A stretch of DNA of 64,000 nucleotides, taken from an uncultured Alistipes sp. Lineage in GTDB: Bacteria > Bacteroidota > Bacteroidia > Bacteroidales > Rikenellaceae. Shown piece after piece: positions 44,749-54,115 of this stretch (positions are counted from its first letter, which is position 1; the number at the start of each line of letters is the position of its first letter). Below the pieces are notes generated by a model. It was not told where the DNA came from. It searched no databases and was given only the letters and a program-made list of their open reading frames with translations. Made by a program: the position numbers and the translations under genes. The stretch is taken from the NCBI GenBank assembly GCA_949286165.1, contig CASDZK010000050.1:1-64000 (forward strand). Direction: 5' to 3'.

Positions 44749-47406
44749 TTATTTCTTAGATTCTCCGAATTCGGCCTGTTGTCTTTCCACTTCTTTTAGT
44801 TTCAGCGTGTTCAACTCTTTTCTCAACCGTTCTATTTCTTGCGATTGATCGATGTTTTCTGTTTGGACAGGAAGGTTTTCAACGGTGTTTTTCCCGATTT
44901 GCGACGCTTCCCGCTCTTCATACAGCAAGGGAACGGACGAGGGAACCGTTTCGATTTCCAATACTCCGCTGACCGGCATTTGGGAACCTTTTTGCAATAC
45001 CTCCGCAACGATTCTGATTTTGCCGGGACGGGTGGTCGATTGCACCAGTACGGGAGCTGTCCCCCAGCGAACGGGAACCGGATTGGCCATGATGTCGGAC
45101 CCTCCCAGCAGTCGGCCTTCTCCTTCGATGCTGAACCGGATGAAGTAGTTGTTCAACCGCTTGATTCGTCCGAAACGGTCGGCTACGGCGGCTATGACGG
45201 TTACGAAATCGGATCCGTTCGCTTCCAGTTCCGTCCCTTCCCAGTCGGCCCACAGCAGTAACTTTTCGGGCCGGCGTGCGGGAGCCACTTTGTGGGTGGC
45301 GACCACTTTCCCGTCGATCAATCCTTCCGCCAGCAGGTAAACCTCTTTGTCGTAATATTTGTTGGTCATGAAGTCGTAGGCATCGGGGAAGGTTATGATC
45401 GGAGAAGGCATGCCCTGTTCCGACGGAATCTTTTTATAAGTGTAGGTTTGTCCGTCCTGATTGACCGTCAGCCGTACTTCGTCGCAATTGGAATAAACGG
45501 TAACGTCGTGGGATGAAAAGGGCGTCATTTCATGCGCTATATATACCATGGGGCCTGTTTCTGCGGGCAACAGGCTGTCGATTTTCGGATCCCGTTGGGC
45601 CATGAACATATAGTAGGAATATTTGGGTTGGCGGAACACGTCCATCAATCCGCCGTAAAAAGGATCGGGATGGTAACCTCTCTGGTGGTCGAACGAGTGC
45701 CACAGGCAGCCGCCGACGTGTTGTCTGTCGGTTCGGTACAGGGCGTCGTAAGAGGTATAGCGGTAAGGAGGACAAGCGTAATGCCGGGCCTGTACGAGCA
45801 TGGGTTCTTCTCCCCAACTGCGATTGACGCGACTGGGAGAGTTGTGGGAACTCCAATCGTCCACGTTGTCGCCCCATTCCCGCGTAAAATAAGTTTTATC
45901 CGGAAGGGTTTCCTTCAGCGCCTCTCCTTCGTTAGCATTGGCCGGATGAGAGAAGAGTACTGGAAAGTGTTCTTTGCCTCGGGCGGAATTGTCGCATCCC
46001 GAATAACAGTACGGAAAAGGGTATTCGGCATCTACGATGTCCCGGGTGTTTTTGGCGAAATCGTCCGGATACCATGTTTCGTTCAAAACAGGTTCCCACA
46101 TCCATACGGACGGATGGTTCCTGTCGCGGCGGACCATGTTTCTTATATCGCTGTAAACCCGTTGCTCGAAGATGGAATCTTTATTCCAGAACTGCCAGCC
46201 GGGCGTATTCACGATGACGAACAGTCCCAGTTCGTCACAGGCGTCCATAAAGGCGGGGTCTTGCGGATAGTGGGCGTTGCGGATGACTTTTAATCCCGCA
46301 TTCCGCAGCTTGCGGGCATCGCGCCAGTGGGCGTGGTTCGATACGGCGTTTCCTACGATGGCGTAATCCTGATGCCGATTCGCTCCGATCAACGGGGAGG
46401 GGTAGGGTTTTCCGTTCAGCCAAAAACCGTCTTTGCCTTTGAACTCTATGCTGCGTATGCCTATCCATCTGCGGTAACCGTCGATCGTTTTTCCGTTTTT
46501 GTCGGTTACCCGTACGGTCAGATTGTATAAAACGGGAGACTCCGGACTCCATAAGGCGGGACATTCGATTCGGATACGGTCGGAGAAGGAGGAGGCTTGA
46601 TCTTTTTTTACTGAAACTTTGCGGGTATAAGCGGCCGTTCGGCTGCTGTCCGGTGCGGAAAGTTCGTATTCGACGGAGCCTGAAAAATTTTTGTCGGTAT
46701 CGTTGCGCAAATGCAGTTTCAGCAAAATGTCTGCGGAATTTTCCGATATGTTGTCGTAAGCTACGAATAGTCCGCCGCCCGCCGTTTCGTTTTCGTAATT
46801 CGGGTCGGTAATGTACACGGAATTATGCGCGATCAACCAACAATCTCGGTATATGCCGCCGAAATAGGTAAAATCCAAAACGTCCTGGGCTTTTCCCGGC
46901 GGAAAACTCGGATCGTCGCTGTTGTCGGCCCACACGGCGATAACATTGTCTTTCCCCCATTGCAGCACATCGCTGACCTCGGCGATGACCGGTAAAAAAC
47001 CTCCGAAATGTTCGGTCAGCAATTGTCCGTTTACAAAGACTTTGCATTTGCCCATGACGGCTTCGAAATGCAAAAACAACTTTTTCCCTTTTAGCGAATC
47101 GGCCGGCGTAAAATGTTTTCGGTACCAGGTTTCGCCTTGATAATTGACACAGCCGCTCGCTTCCGTAGGAATATATTCGCTGCCGTGGGGCAGGGATACC
47201 GCTTCCCATCCGCTGTCGTCCAAATCGACGGCTTGTCCGTCGGGTACGGCTCCTTTGAAAAAACGCCAGGCCGGATTCATGGAATAGACCTGGCGTCCAG
47301 AATTGCGGATCTGGAAAAAGCCTGCGGTGGAGAATTCCGGCTTGTGTGCGGAATACGACGGGAATATGAACAGTAGATACAAGAAAATAAGGATATGTTT
47401 TTTCAT
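44749..47406 (-). CDS. Glycoside hydrolase family 2 (beta-galactosidase-like) with C-terminal coiled coil
   Basis: 885 residues, signal peptide (ends near SYSAH). Domains run as the GH2 sugar-binding jelly roll (WRFFKGAVPDG, ETWYRKHFTP), an Ig-like domain, and the catalytic barrel with acid/base Glu in EPVLNETWY and nucleophile Glu in YFTREWGDN. A further barrel-end motif is GCLWHSFDHQRGY. C-terminal beta domains of DUF4982 type follow. The last 35 residues (from QSQEIERLRKEL) form a charged heptad coiled coil, unusual for GH2. The gene stands alone with no SusC/SusD pair. The exact sugar is not deducible. Confidence 0.88.
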   Translation of the reverse strand: MKKHILIFLYLLFIFPSYSAHKPEFSTAGFFQIRNSGRQVYSMNPAWRFFKGAVPDGQAVDLDDSGWEAVSLPHGSEYIPTEASGCVNYQGETWYRKHFTPADSLKGKKLFLHFEAVMGKCKVFVNGQLLTEHFGGFLPVIAEVSDVLQWGKDNVIAVWADNSDDPSFPPGKAQDVLDFTYFGGIYRDCWLIAHNSVYITDPNYENETAGGGLFVAYDNISENSADILLKLHLRNDTDKNFSGSVEYELSAPDSSRTAAYTRKVSVKKDQASSFSDRIRIECPALWSPESPVLYNLTVRVTDKNGKTIDGYRRWIGIRSIEFKGKDGFWLNGKPYPSPLIGANRHQDYAIVGNAVSNHAHWRDARKLRNAGLKVIRNAHYPQDPAFMDACDELGLFVIVNTPGWQFWNKDSIFEQRVYSDIRNMVRRDRNHPSVWMWEPVLNETWYPDDFAKNTRDIVDAEYPFPYCYSGCDNSARGKEHFPVLFSHPANANEGEALKETLPDKTYFTREWGDNVDDWSSHNSPSRVNRSWGEEPMLVQARHYACPPYRYTSYDALYRTDRQHVGGCLWHSFDHQRGYHPDPFYGGLMDVFRQPKYSYYMFMAQRDPKIDSLLPAETGPMVYIAHEMTPFSSHDVTVYSNCDEVRLTVNQDGQTYTYKKIPSEQGMPSPIITFPDAYDFMTNKYYDKEVYLLAEGLIDGKVVATHKVAPARRPEKLLLWADWEGTELEANGSDFVTVIAAVADRFGRIKRLNNYFIRFSIEGEGRLLGGSDIMANPVPVRWGTAPVLVQSTTRPGKIRIVAEVLQKGSQMPVSGVLEIETVPSSVPLLYEEREASQIGKNTVENLPVQTENIDQSQEIERLRKELNTLKLKEVERQQAEFGESKK

Positions 47407-47601
47407 AAGTATTGATTGATATTTGCGTTTGATGCGAAAATGTCGAATGTCTTTAGGAGCGTTCGAATTTGTTGGAATTGTCGGGAACGGACGACGGAGC
47501 CGGTCGAAATATAATTCGGGGCTCCGCGAACGGGAACCGGAACGGTTCGTCGGAAGCGGAAATGGGCTTTACGGATGTCGTCGCGGCTGAATGGGTCCGA
47601 C

Positions 47602-48459
47602 TTATTCCCATTTGAGGTTTCGGTAACCTTCCAGTAACGAAAGATATCCGTCCTGTTGCTTGACTGCACCGCTTTTCAGCAAATATCCTACTGCGCGTTT
47701 GAAGGTCTTTTTGCTCATTTGCGTATATTTCTGTATCTCTTCCGGGGTCGAGGCGTCGCAGACCGGCAGGGTGCTTCCCTGAGCAACCATCAATTCTATT
47801 AACTGTCTGGCGCTGTTTTTTATTCCGTCGAATCCGGCGGGTTGCAGGGTAAGGTCGATGCGTTTGTCTTCCGTTATCCGAACGACATAGGCTTCCATCG
47901 TATCGCCGATGTAAACGGGTTTGAATATCTGGTTGTGGTAAATCATGCCCCAGTTCCGCTGGTTGATGACCACCCGAAAACCGAGTTCGTTCCGTTGGGC
48001 GACGATGATATCTACTTTTTCTCCGGTTTTGACGATGATTTCGTCATTGTTGACCACATGCCCCAGTTTCGTGGAAGCCACCAGCCGGCCGGTTATTCGG
48101 TCCACATAAGCCGTTACCACGTACCAGTATCCTTTTTCCACGCGTTCCTGCTGGTTGGCTTTCGGCAAAAACAGGTCTTTCGGTAGTCCCCAGTCCAGAA
48201 AGGCGCCGTATGGGGTTATGTCCACCGCTTCTAAAGAGGCGACCCCTCCCGCCATGATTTTCGGCGTTTCGGTCGTGGCTACCGGACGGTCTTCCGAGTC
48301 GTGGTAAATGAATACTTCGACGCTGTCTCCCTCTTCCATGTTCGGAGTGACATACCGTTTGGGCAGCAATACTTCCTCCATGTTTTCGTCCATCAGATAA
48401 GCGCCGTTTTCGGTAAAGCGCGAAAGATGCAGTTTGTATTTCGATCCTGCTGTCAGCAT
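47602..48459 (-). CDS. CvfB-like S1-domain RNA-binding protein
   Basis: 285 residues from ATG 48459. A TTG at 48531 would add 24 residues, but it lies inside the promoter box and upstream of the predicted transcript start, so it is rejected. Successive S1-like OB folds (VDITPYGAFLDWGLPKDLFLP, GHVVNNDEIIVKTGEKVDIIVAQRNELGF) are followed by a C-terminal winged helix (MSKKTFKRAVGYLLKSGAVKQQDGYL). The CvfB/YitL family affects gene expression post-transcriptionally in Gram-positive bacteria. The role here is unknown. The gap 47407-47601 to the GH2 gene shows no clear promoter or RNA. Confidence 0.82.
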   Translation of the reverse strand: MLTAGSKYKLHLSRFTENGAYLMDENMEEVLLPKRYVTPNMEEGDSVEVFIYHDSEDRPVATTETPKIMAGGVASLEAVDITPYGAFLDWGLPKDLFLPKANQQERVEKGYWYVVTAYVDRITGRLVASTKLGHVVNNDEIIVKTGEKVDIIVAQRNELGFRVVINQRNWGMIYHNQIFKPVYIGDTMEAYVVRITEDKRIDLTLQPAGFDGIKNSARQLIELMVAQGSTLPVCDASTPEEIQKYTQMSKKTFKRAVGYLLKSGAVKQQDGYLSLLEGYRNLKWE

Positions 48460-48528
48460 AAATTCGTAACGTTTTCGTTTTTCTATCGTCGTCTCCGTTT
48501 CCTGGCATTGGGAGACTCGCTTGTCGGA

Positions 48529-48536
48529 CAAAGGTA
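48529..48536 (-). promoter_or_regulatory. -7 promoter box of the S1-domain gene
   Basis: The minus strand reads TACCTTTG, start near 48522. It rules out the upstream TTG start. Confidence 0.6.
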
Positions 48537-48661
48537 TGAAATAACTTCGATATATCGTATGACGGGACCTGTTCCTGCTCCGGGGGCGCCGGAAGCATGT
48601 CGGGATTATTTTCGTATCCCCGGGAATATTCGTATCTTGCGTTCCGATTTGGAAAAAATAA

Positions 48662-49456
48662 ATGGAACTGACGATGAAAGTAGCTGCTTTTCAGATGGAT
48701 ATTGCGTGGGAAGACCCGAAAACCAACCGGGCTAAGATAGAGCATTGGCTTTCGCTCGGCGCTGCCGGGGCGGATTTGGTCGTTTTTCCCGAAATGTTTA
48801 CGACCGGATTCAGTATGCATCCGGCCGATATTGCGGAGGATATGCGGGGAGAAAGCGTGGCGTGGCTGGCGGATACCGCCCGGCGTTTCGGAAAGGCGTT
48901 GATGGGAAGCATGGCGATAAAGACGGAGTCGGTCGGAGGAACGGTCGGATATTATAATCGGCTGTTTTTCGTGGACGACGACGGAGTTATGTCGTGTTAC
49001 GACAAACGTCACTTGTTCCGGATGTCGGGCGAACATAATCATTACGAAGCCGGTCGTTTGCGGCAGGTAATTCATTATAAAGGGGTACGTATATTGCCGC
49101 TGATTTGTTACGATTTGCGTTTCCCCGCATGGTCGCGTTCGCGGAACGATTACGACATGTTGGTTTATGTGGCCAATTGGCCGGAAACGCGCAGTTATGC
49201 ATGGAACACGTTGTTGAGGGCCCGGGCGATAGAGAATCAGGCGTATGTGGTCGGGGTCAATCGTTGCGGGAAGGCTCCGAAGGAGGTTTATTCCGGAGAC
49301 AGCGTGATTCTGGATTTTACGGGGCGCCCTTTGTCGGTGGCGGAACCGTATGCGGAAGAAATGATTGCTGCGGAAATCGATCTGGACGGTTTGGCCGAAT
49401 TCCGGGCCGGGTTTCCCGCTTATCTGGATGCCGATCGTTTTACCCTGGATGATTGA
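48662..49456 (+). CDS. Nitrilase-superfamily amidase (omega-amidase/YafV-like)
   Basis: 264 residues (260 if it starts at ATG 48674). The catalytic triad is visible: Glu in VVFPEMFTTGF, Lys in CYDKRHLFRMSGEH, and Cys in PLICYDLRFPAWSR. The pattern matches omega-amidases, which hydrolyse alpha-ketoglutaramate in metabolite repair. The next gene begins 8 bases after its stop. Confidence 0.88.
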   Translation: MELTMKVAAFQMDIAWEDPKTNRAKIEHWLSLGAAGADLVVFPEMFTTGFSMHPADIAEDMRGESVAWLADTARRFGKALMGSMAIKTESVGGTVGYYNRLFFVDDDGVMSCYDKRHLFRMSGEHNHYEAGRLRQVIHYKGVRILPLICYDLRFPAWSRSRNDYDMLVYVANWPETRSYAWNTLLRARAIENQAYVVGVNRCGKAPKEVYSGDSVILDFTGRPLSVAEPYAEEMIAAEIDLDGLAEFRAGFPAYLDADRFTLDD

Positions 49457-49464
49457 GGCCGAAG

Positions 49465-50265
49465 ATGCTTACAACGGAAACGGTCGTTGCGCTTGTCGTG
49501 TCCGGACTGGCGGTCGGGTTCATCAATACGTTGGCTGCCGGGGCTACCGTTATTTCCATGACCCTGTATATGGCGTTGGGGATGCCGATTCTGGATGCCA
49601 GTGGAACGAACCGGATTTCAGTGGTGTTGCAGAATTTGGTGGGATCGTTGACTTTTCGGAAAGAGAGTTTGCTGGATATGCGGCAGGCGTTCAGATTGTC
49701 CGTCCCGATTGTCGTCGGCGTGCTGGCCGGCGCTCAGTTTTCCATGATGGTCAGCGACCGGATTTTTCATATTTGTTTTGCGGCCGGGCTTATCGTCATG
49801 GCCGGCATGTTGCTTTTTAAACCGTCGGTATGGCTGAAAGGGCGTGAAGGCGGGGTGGTTCCCATGCGTCCGTTGCATTTTCTGCTGTTGGTGTTGGCCG
49901 GGTTTTACGGCGGGTCGATTTATGTCGGGGTAGGATATTTTTTTATTGCTATCTTTGTCATGGGATTGGGGTACGACCTGATGCGCGCCAACGCCATGAA
50001 AGGTTTTATGGCTTTCGTGACGACCCCTTTTTCCTTGGTGGTCTTTATGATGCACGGACATGTGAATTATACGTGGGGGTTGATACATGCGGCCGGAAAT
50101 ATCGTCGGTTCTTATATCGCGGCTCGTTATGCCCGGACTTTGGGAACCGGTTTTATGCGCTGGTTGCTGATAGGATTGATTTTTATTACTATTCTGGACG
50201 TTTTCGGAGCGATCGATCTGGGACGTTGCCTTTCCGTTCTCATGTCTTCGCGGTTTGGAATTTAA
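49465..50265 (+). CDS. TauE/SafE family membrane transporter
   Basis: 266 residues from ATG 49465; an earlier TTG at 49453 overlaps the amidase stop. It has about seven to eight helices and the family start VSGLAVGFINTLAAGAT with GGSIYVGVGYFF in the second half. These proteins are thought to export sulfonates, sulfite or other small anions. The substrate is unknown. Tightly linked to the amidase upstream and the transglycosylase downstream. Confidence 0.85.
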   Translation: MLTTETVVALVVSGLAVGFINTLAAGATVISMTLYMALGMPILDASGTNRISVVLQNLVGSLTFRKESLLDMRQAFRLSVPIVVGVLAGAQFSMMVSDRIFHICFAAGLIVMAGMLLFKPSVWLKGREGGVVPMRPLHFLLLVLAGFYGGSIYVGVGYFFIAIFVMGLGYDLMRANAMKGFMAFVTTPFSLVVFMMHGHVNYTWGLIHAAGNIVGSYIAARYARTLGTGFMRWLLIGLIFITILDVFGAIDLGRCLSVLMSSRFGI

Positions 50266-50277
50266 TGGTTTTGAGTC

Positions 50278-51207
50278 ATGAATAAATATTGCCGTTTATG
50301 CTCTTTTTTCCCGGCCTTGCTGTTGGGAGTCTGCTCTTTTCATGTGGCTTCGTGCCAGGTGTCCGATTTGCCTGCGTATAATACGGGAGAGGTTTCGTCC
50401 GTTATCGTACCGCCGATACCGGACAAGCTCGCTTTCGCTTCGGAAAGTGTCCCGTTGGAATATTACGATACGCGGGAAAGTCTGGAAGAGGATTTGGCCG
50501 TAACGATGTACATGCATTCCAAAACGCTCAAGACCTTGCGGGCTACCAAAAGGTATTTCCCGGTCATTGAGCCTATTCTGGAAAAGCACGGAGTGCCTGC
50601 GGATTTTAAGTATCTGGCGGTGGCGGAGAGCGGACTGGATCCGGAAGCCTATTCTCCCGCTAAAGCGGCGGGTTTATGGCAGATATTGGCGACCACGGGC
50701 AAGGAGTACGGTTTGGAGGTAGGGACCGGAGTGGACGAACGTTACGATGTGGAAAAATCGACGGTCGCGGCTTGCAAATATCTGAAAAAGGCGTATGAAC
50801 GGTTCGGGTCATGGACATTGGCCGCAGCGTCCTACAATGCCGGAATGGCCGGCATTTCCAGACGAATGGCCAGCCAGGACGAGCAAAATTATTACGACCT
50901 TTTCCTGCCGACCGAAACCATGCGTTATATTTTCCGTATCCTCAGTTTCAAATTGGTGGAACGGAATCCGGCGGCTTACGGGTTTTATATCGACCCTGAA
51001 CAATATTACGAGCCTTATCGTTATTCCGTCGTCGAAGTGAGCGACCGGAAGATCAACTGGAGCGATGTGGCTCGCCAGCATGGAACCAATTATAAGTTAT
51101 TGCGGGAATTGAACCCGTGGATACGCGGGTATCAGCACGATAACGTGTCGGGAAAAACGTACAAGGTAAAGATTCCCGATGCGAACTTTCGTACCGAAGC
51201 TCGGTAA
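50278..51207 (+). CDS. MltD-like lytic transglycosylase, probable lipoprotein
   Basis: 309 residues. The leader ends in HVASC (Cys26), a possible lipobox. The SLT domain carries the catalytic Glu in YLAVAESGLDPEAYSPAKAAGLWQ and ASYNAGMAGISRRM. A C-terminal region resembles a LysM-like module (WSDVARQHGTNYKLLRELNPWI). It cleaves peptidoglycan glycan strands to give anhydro-muropeptides. It is the last gene of a close run of three. Confidence 0.88.
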   Translation: MNKYCRLCSFFPALLLGVCSFHVASCQVSDLPAYNTGEVSSVIVPPIPDKLAFASESVPLEYYDTRESLEEDLAVTMYMHSKTLKTLRATKRYFPVIEPILEKHGVPADFKYLAVAESGLDPEAYSPAKAAGLWQILATTGKEYGLEVGTGVDERYDVEKSTVAACKYLKKAYERFGSWTLAAASYNAGMAGISRRMASQDEQNYYDLFLPTETMRYIFRILSFKLVERNPAAYGFYIDPEQYYEPYRYSVVEVSDRKINWSDVARQHGTNYKLLRELNPWIRGYQHDNVSGKTYKVKIPDANFRTEAR

Positions 51208-51246
51208 TTAAAGAGGCGGAGCAGATTCCGCAGGGTAAAAGTCAAG

Positions 51247-54063
51247 ATGAAAAAAATAGAGATCATAGGGGCCAGAGAACATAACCTGAAAAATATCGAT
51301 GTTACGATTCCGCGTTATTCCTTGTCGGTTATTACCGGTTTGTCGGGCAGCGGAAAATCTTCTTTGGCTTTCGATACCGTTTATGCAGAAGGACAACGCC
51401 GTTACATGGAGACCCTGTCGTCCTATGCGCGTCAGTTCGTAGGCAGCATGCAGCGTGCCGACGTGGATAAGATTACGGGACTGAGTCCGGTGGTGGCCAT
51501 CGAACAGAAGACGACGAACAAAAATCCCCGTTCTACGGTAGGAACGGTAACGGAAATCAACGATTTCCTTCGGTTGTTGTTCGCACGCATAGCCGTAGCT
51601 TATTCTTCCGAAACGGGCGAACGTATGGTACGTTACAGCGACAAGGAAATCATGGCCCTTATCAAAAAAGAGTTCGACGGACAAAAAATCGCTTTGTTGG
51701 CGCCGGTAATCAAAGGTCGCAAAGGGCATTATCGGGAGTTGTTCGGTTCGTTTCTGAAAAAAGGGTACGTGCATGCGCGTATCGACGGGAAAATTACCGA
51801 AATATACGACGGATTGAAGCTCGACCGGTATAAGATACACGACATAGAAATCGTCATAGATCGGTTGGTCGTCAAGGAAGACATGGACGATCGGTTTCTG
51901 AAAAGTCTGGACGAGGCGATGAAGCAGGGCAAAGGAACGATTCTGGTTTACAATTACGATACGGACCGGCAACGGTATTACAGCCGTAATCTGATGTGTC
52001 CGACGACGGGAATATCTTATGCCGTTCCGGCTCCCCATACCTTTTCTTTCAATTCTCCTCACGGAGCTTGTCCGCGTTGTAACGGTTTGGGAGTCGAGGA
52101 TATTTACGATATGGATAAAATGATTCCCGACCGTCGCAAATCCATTCGGGAAGGAGCCATAGAACCGTTGGGAAAATACCGGAACAGCTATATTTTCGTA
52201 CTGATGGAGGCATTGGGGCGTAAATACGGGTTCGATTTGGACGATCCTGTCGATGCCATCAATGCCGAAACTTTGCATATTATCATTCATGGGGACAGCG
52301 AACCGCTGAAAATAGAAGCGAAAAAGCTGGGATTGATCGGAGGCATGCATTTTATCGACTGGAACGGCATTATCGATTATATCGATAAAACTACCGAAGA
52401 CGGAGCGGTATCGAAAGGGGAAAAGTGGAAATCCCAGTTCGTCCGTCAGCAAAAATGCGCTTTATGCGGCGGCAGCCGGCTGAAATCCGAATCGCTGCAA
52501 TTCAAAATCGACGGAAAGAATATTGCGGAAGTGTCCAACATGAGCATTTCCGGATTGGTCGAATGGGTGGATTCGCTGCCCGGCAAACTGACGGAAAAAG
52601 AGTTGTTGATCGGCCGGGACATCCTTAAAGAGATTCGGGAAAGGCTTTCTTTTTTGTTAGACGTGGGATTGGGGTATCTGTCGCTCAGCCGGGGAGCGGC
52701 GGGACTTTCCGGAGGAGAAAGCCAACGCATCCGGTTGGCTACCCAGATCGGTTCCAAATTGGTCAATGTCCTGTATATTTTGGACGAACCCAGCATCGGC
52801 TTGCATCAACGGGATAACCGGAAACTGATAGAATCGTTGGAGGCGTTGCGCGATATGGGGAATACCGTTATCGTGGTGGAGCACGACGAAGACATGATCC
52901 GCAGCGCCGATTGGATCGTGGATATCGGTCCGGCGGCCGGAGTGCATGGAGGGGAGGTCGTGGCTATGGGAACGCCGGCGGATATCCTGGCCGGAAAGAC
53001 ATTGACGGCCGATTATCTCAACGGGGTGCGGAGCATTCCCGTCCCGGCGTCCCGGCGTCCCGGCAACGGAAAGTTCATCGAAATCAAGGGAGCGTCGGGA
53101 AATAACCTGAAACAGGTCAATGTTAAATTTCCGTTGGGATGCATGATTTGCGTGACGGGAGTCAGCGGCAGCGGAAAGTCCACTTTGATTAATGAAACGT
53201 TGCGTCCCGCTTTGAGCGCCCGGCTTTACAACAGCTATGCCCAGCCGTTGGAATATAAGTCCGTCAAAGGTTTCGAACATATCGATAAATTGGTCGTGGT
53301 GGATCAAGCGCCTATCGGCCGCACGCCGCGCAGCAATCCGGCGACCTATACCGGTTTGTTCGGGGATATCCGAAATTTGTTCGCGACCTCTTCCGATGCC
53401 AAGATACGAGGGTTCAAACCCGGCCGTTTCTCCTTCAACGTGAAAGGCGGACGATGCGAGGAATGCAAGGGTGCGGGCGTACAGACTATCGAAATGAATT
53501 TCCTGCCGGACGTGTATGTGAAATGCAAAAGCTGCAATGGGGAACGGTATAATCGGGAAACCCTGCAGGTGCGTTATAAGGGGAAAAACATCAATGAGGT
53601 GTTGAATATGACGGTAGCTCAGGCGTTGGAATTTTTCGAGCCGATTCCGCAGATATACAACAAACTGAAAGCGATCTACGATGTCGGTTTAGGGTACATT
53701 ACGCTGGGACAGCCTTCTACCACGTTGTCCGGCGGGGAAAGCCAGCGGATTAAATTGGCGGCGGAATTGAGCAAACGCGATACGGGGCGTACCTTGTATA
53801 TTCTGGACGAACCGACCACCGGTTTGCATTTCGAGGACGTACGGATGTTGATGGAGGTGTTGGACCGTTTGGTGGAACGGGGCAATACCGTATTGATTAT
53901 CGAGCATAATATGGACGTGATTAAGGTAGCGGACTATATTATCGATATGGGAAAAGAGGGGGGCGCGGAAGGCGGCGAGGTGGTTTGCTGCGGTACGCCC
54001 GAAAAAATCATGCGGTGTAAAGCGAGTTATACGGGACAGGAACTGAAACGGTTTTTGAAATAA
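51247..54063 (+). CDS. uvrA: Excinuclease ABC subunit A
   Basis: 938 residues, full length. It has two ABC ATPase halves with Walker A GLSGSGKSSLAF and GVSGSGKST, and signatures LSGGESQRIRLA and LSGGESQRIKLA. Zinc fingers are CPRCNGLGVEDI and CEECKGAGVQ...CKSCNGERY, with a further CALCGG motif. It recognises damage in nucleotide excision repair. Confidence 0.97.
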   Translation: MKKIEIIGAREHNLKNIDVTIPRYSLSVITGLSGSGKSSLAFDTVYAEGQRRYMETLSSYARQFVGSMQRADVDKITGLSPVVAIEQKTTNKNPRSTVGTVTEINDFLRLLFARIAVAYSSETGERMVRYSDKEIMALIKKEFDGQKIALLAPVIKGRKGHYRELFGSFLKKGYVHARIDGKITEIYDGLKLDRYKIHDIEIVIDRLVVKEDMDDRFLKSLDEAMKQGKGTILVYNYDTDRQRYYSRNLMCPTTGISYAVPAPHTFSFNSPHGACPRCNGLGVEDIYDMDKMIPDRRKSIREGAIEPLGKYRNSYIFVLMEALGRKYGFDLDDPVDAINAETLHIIIHGDSEPLKIEAKKLGLIGGMHFIDWNGIIDYIDKTTEDGAVSKGEKWKSQFVRQQKCALCGGSRLKSESLQFKIDGKNIAEVSNMSISGLVEWVDSLPGKLTEKELLIGRDILKEIRERLSFLLDVGLGYLSLSRGAAGLSGGESQRIRLATQIGSKLVNVLYILDEPSIGLHQRDNRKLIESLEALRDMGNTVIVVEHDEDMIRSADWIVDIGPAAGVHGGEVVAMGTPADILAGKTLTADYLNGVRSIPVPASRRPGNGKFIEIKGASGNNLKQVNVKFPLGCMICVTGVSGSGKSTLINETLRPALSARLYNSYAQPLEYKSVKGFEHIDKLVVVDQAPIGRTPRSNPATYTGLFGDIRNLFATSSDAKIRGFKPGRFSFNVKGGRCEECKGAGVQTIEMNFLPDVYVKCKSCNGERYNRETLQVRYKGKNINEVLNMTVAQALEFFEPIPQIYNKLKAIYDVGLGYITLGQPSTTLSGGESQRIKLAAELSKRDTGRTLYILDEPTTGLHFEDVRMLMEVLDRLVERGNTVLIIEHNMDVIKVADYIIDMGKEGGAEGGEVVCCGTPEKIMRCKASYTGQELKRFLK

Positions 54064-54067
54064 ACGT

Positions 54068-54075
54068 TATCTTTG
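54068..54075 (+). promoter_or_regulatory. -7 promoter box of the M16 peptidase gene
   Basis: TATCTTTG directly after the uvrA stop, with a start near 54082 and a leader of about 34 nt to ATG 54116. It makes an upstream GTG at 54104 less likely, though still downstream of the start. Confidence 0.6.
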
Positions 54076-54115
54076 CGGTTCGAACGAAAAAGCGGTTGGC
54101 TCTGTGCGGAATAAT

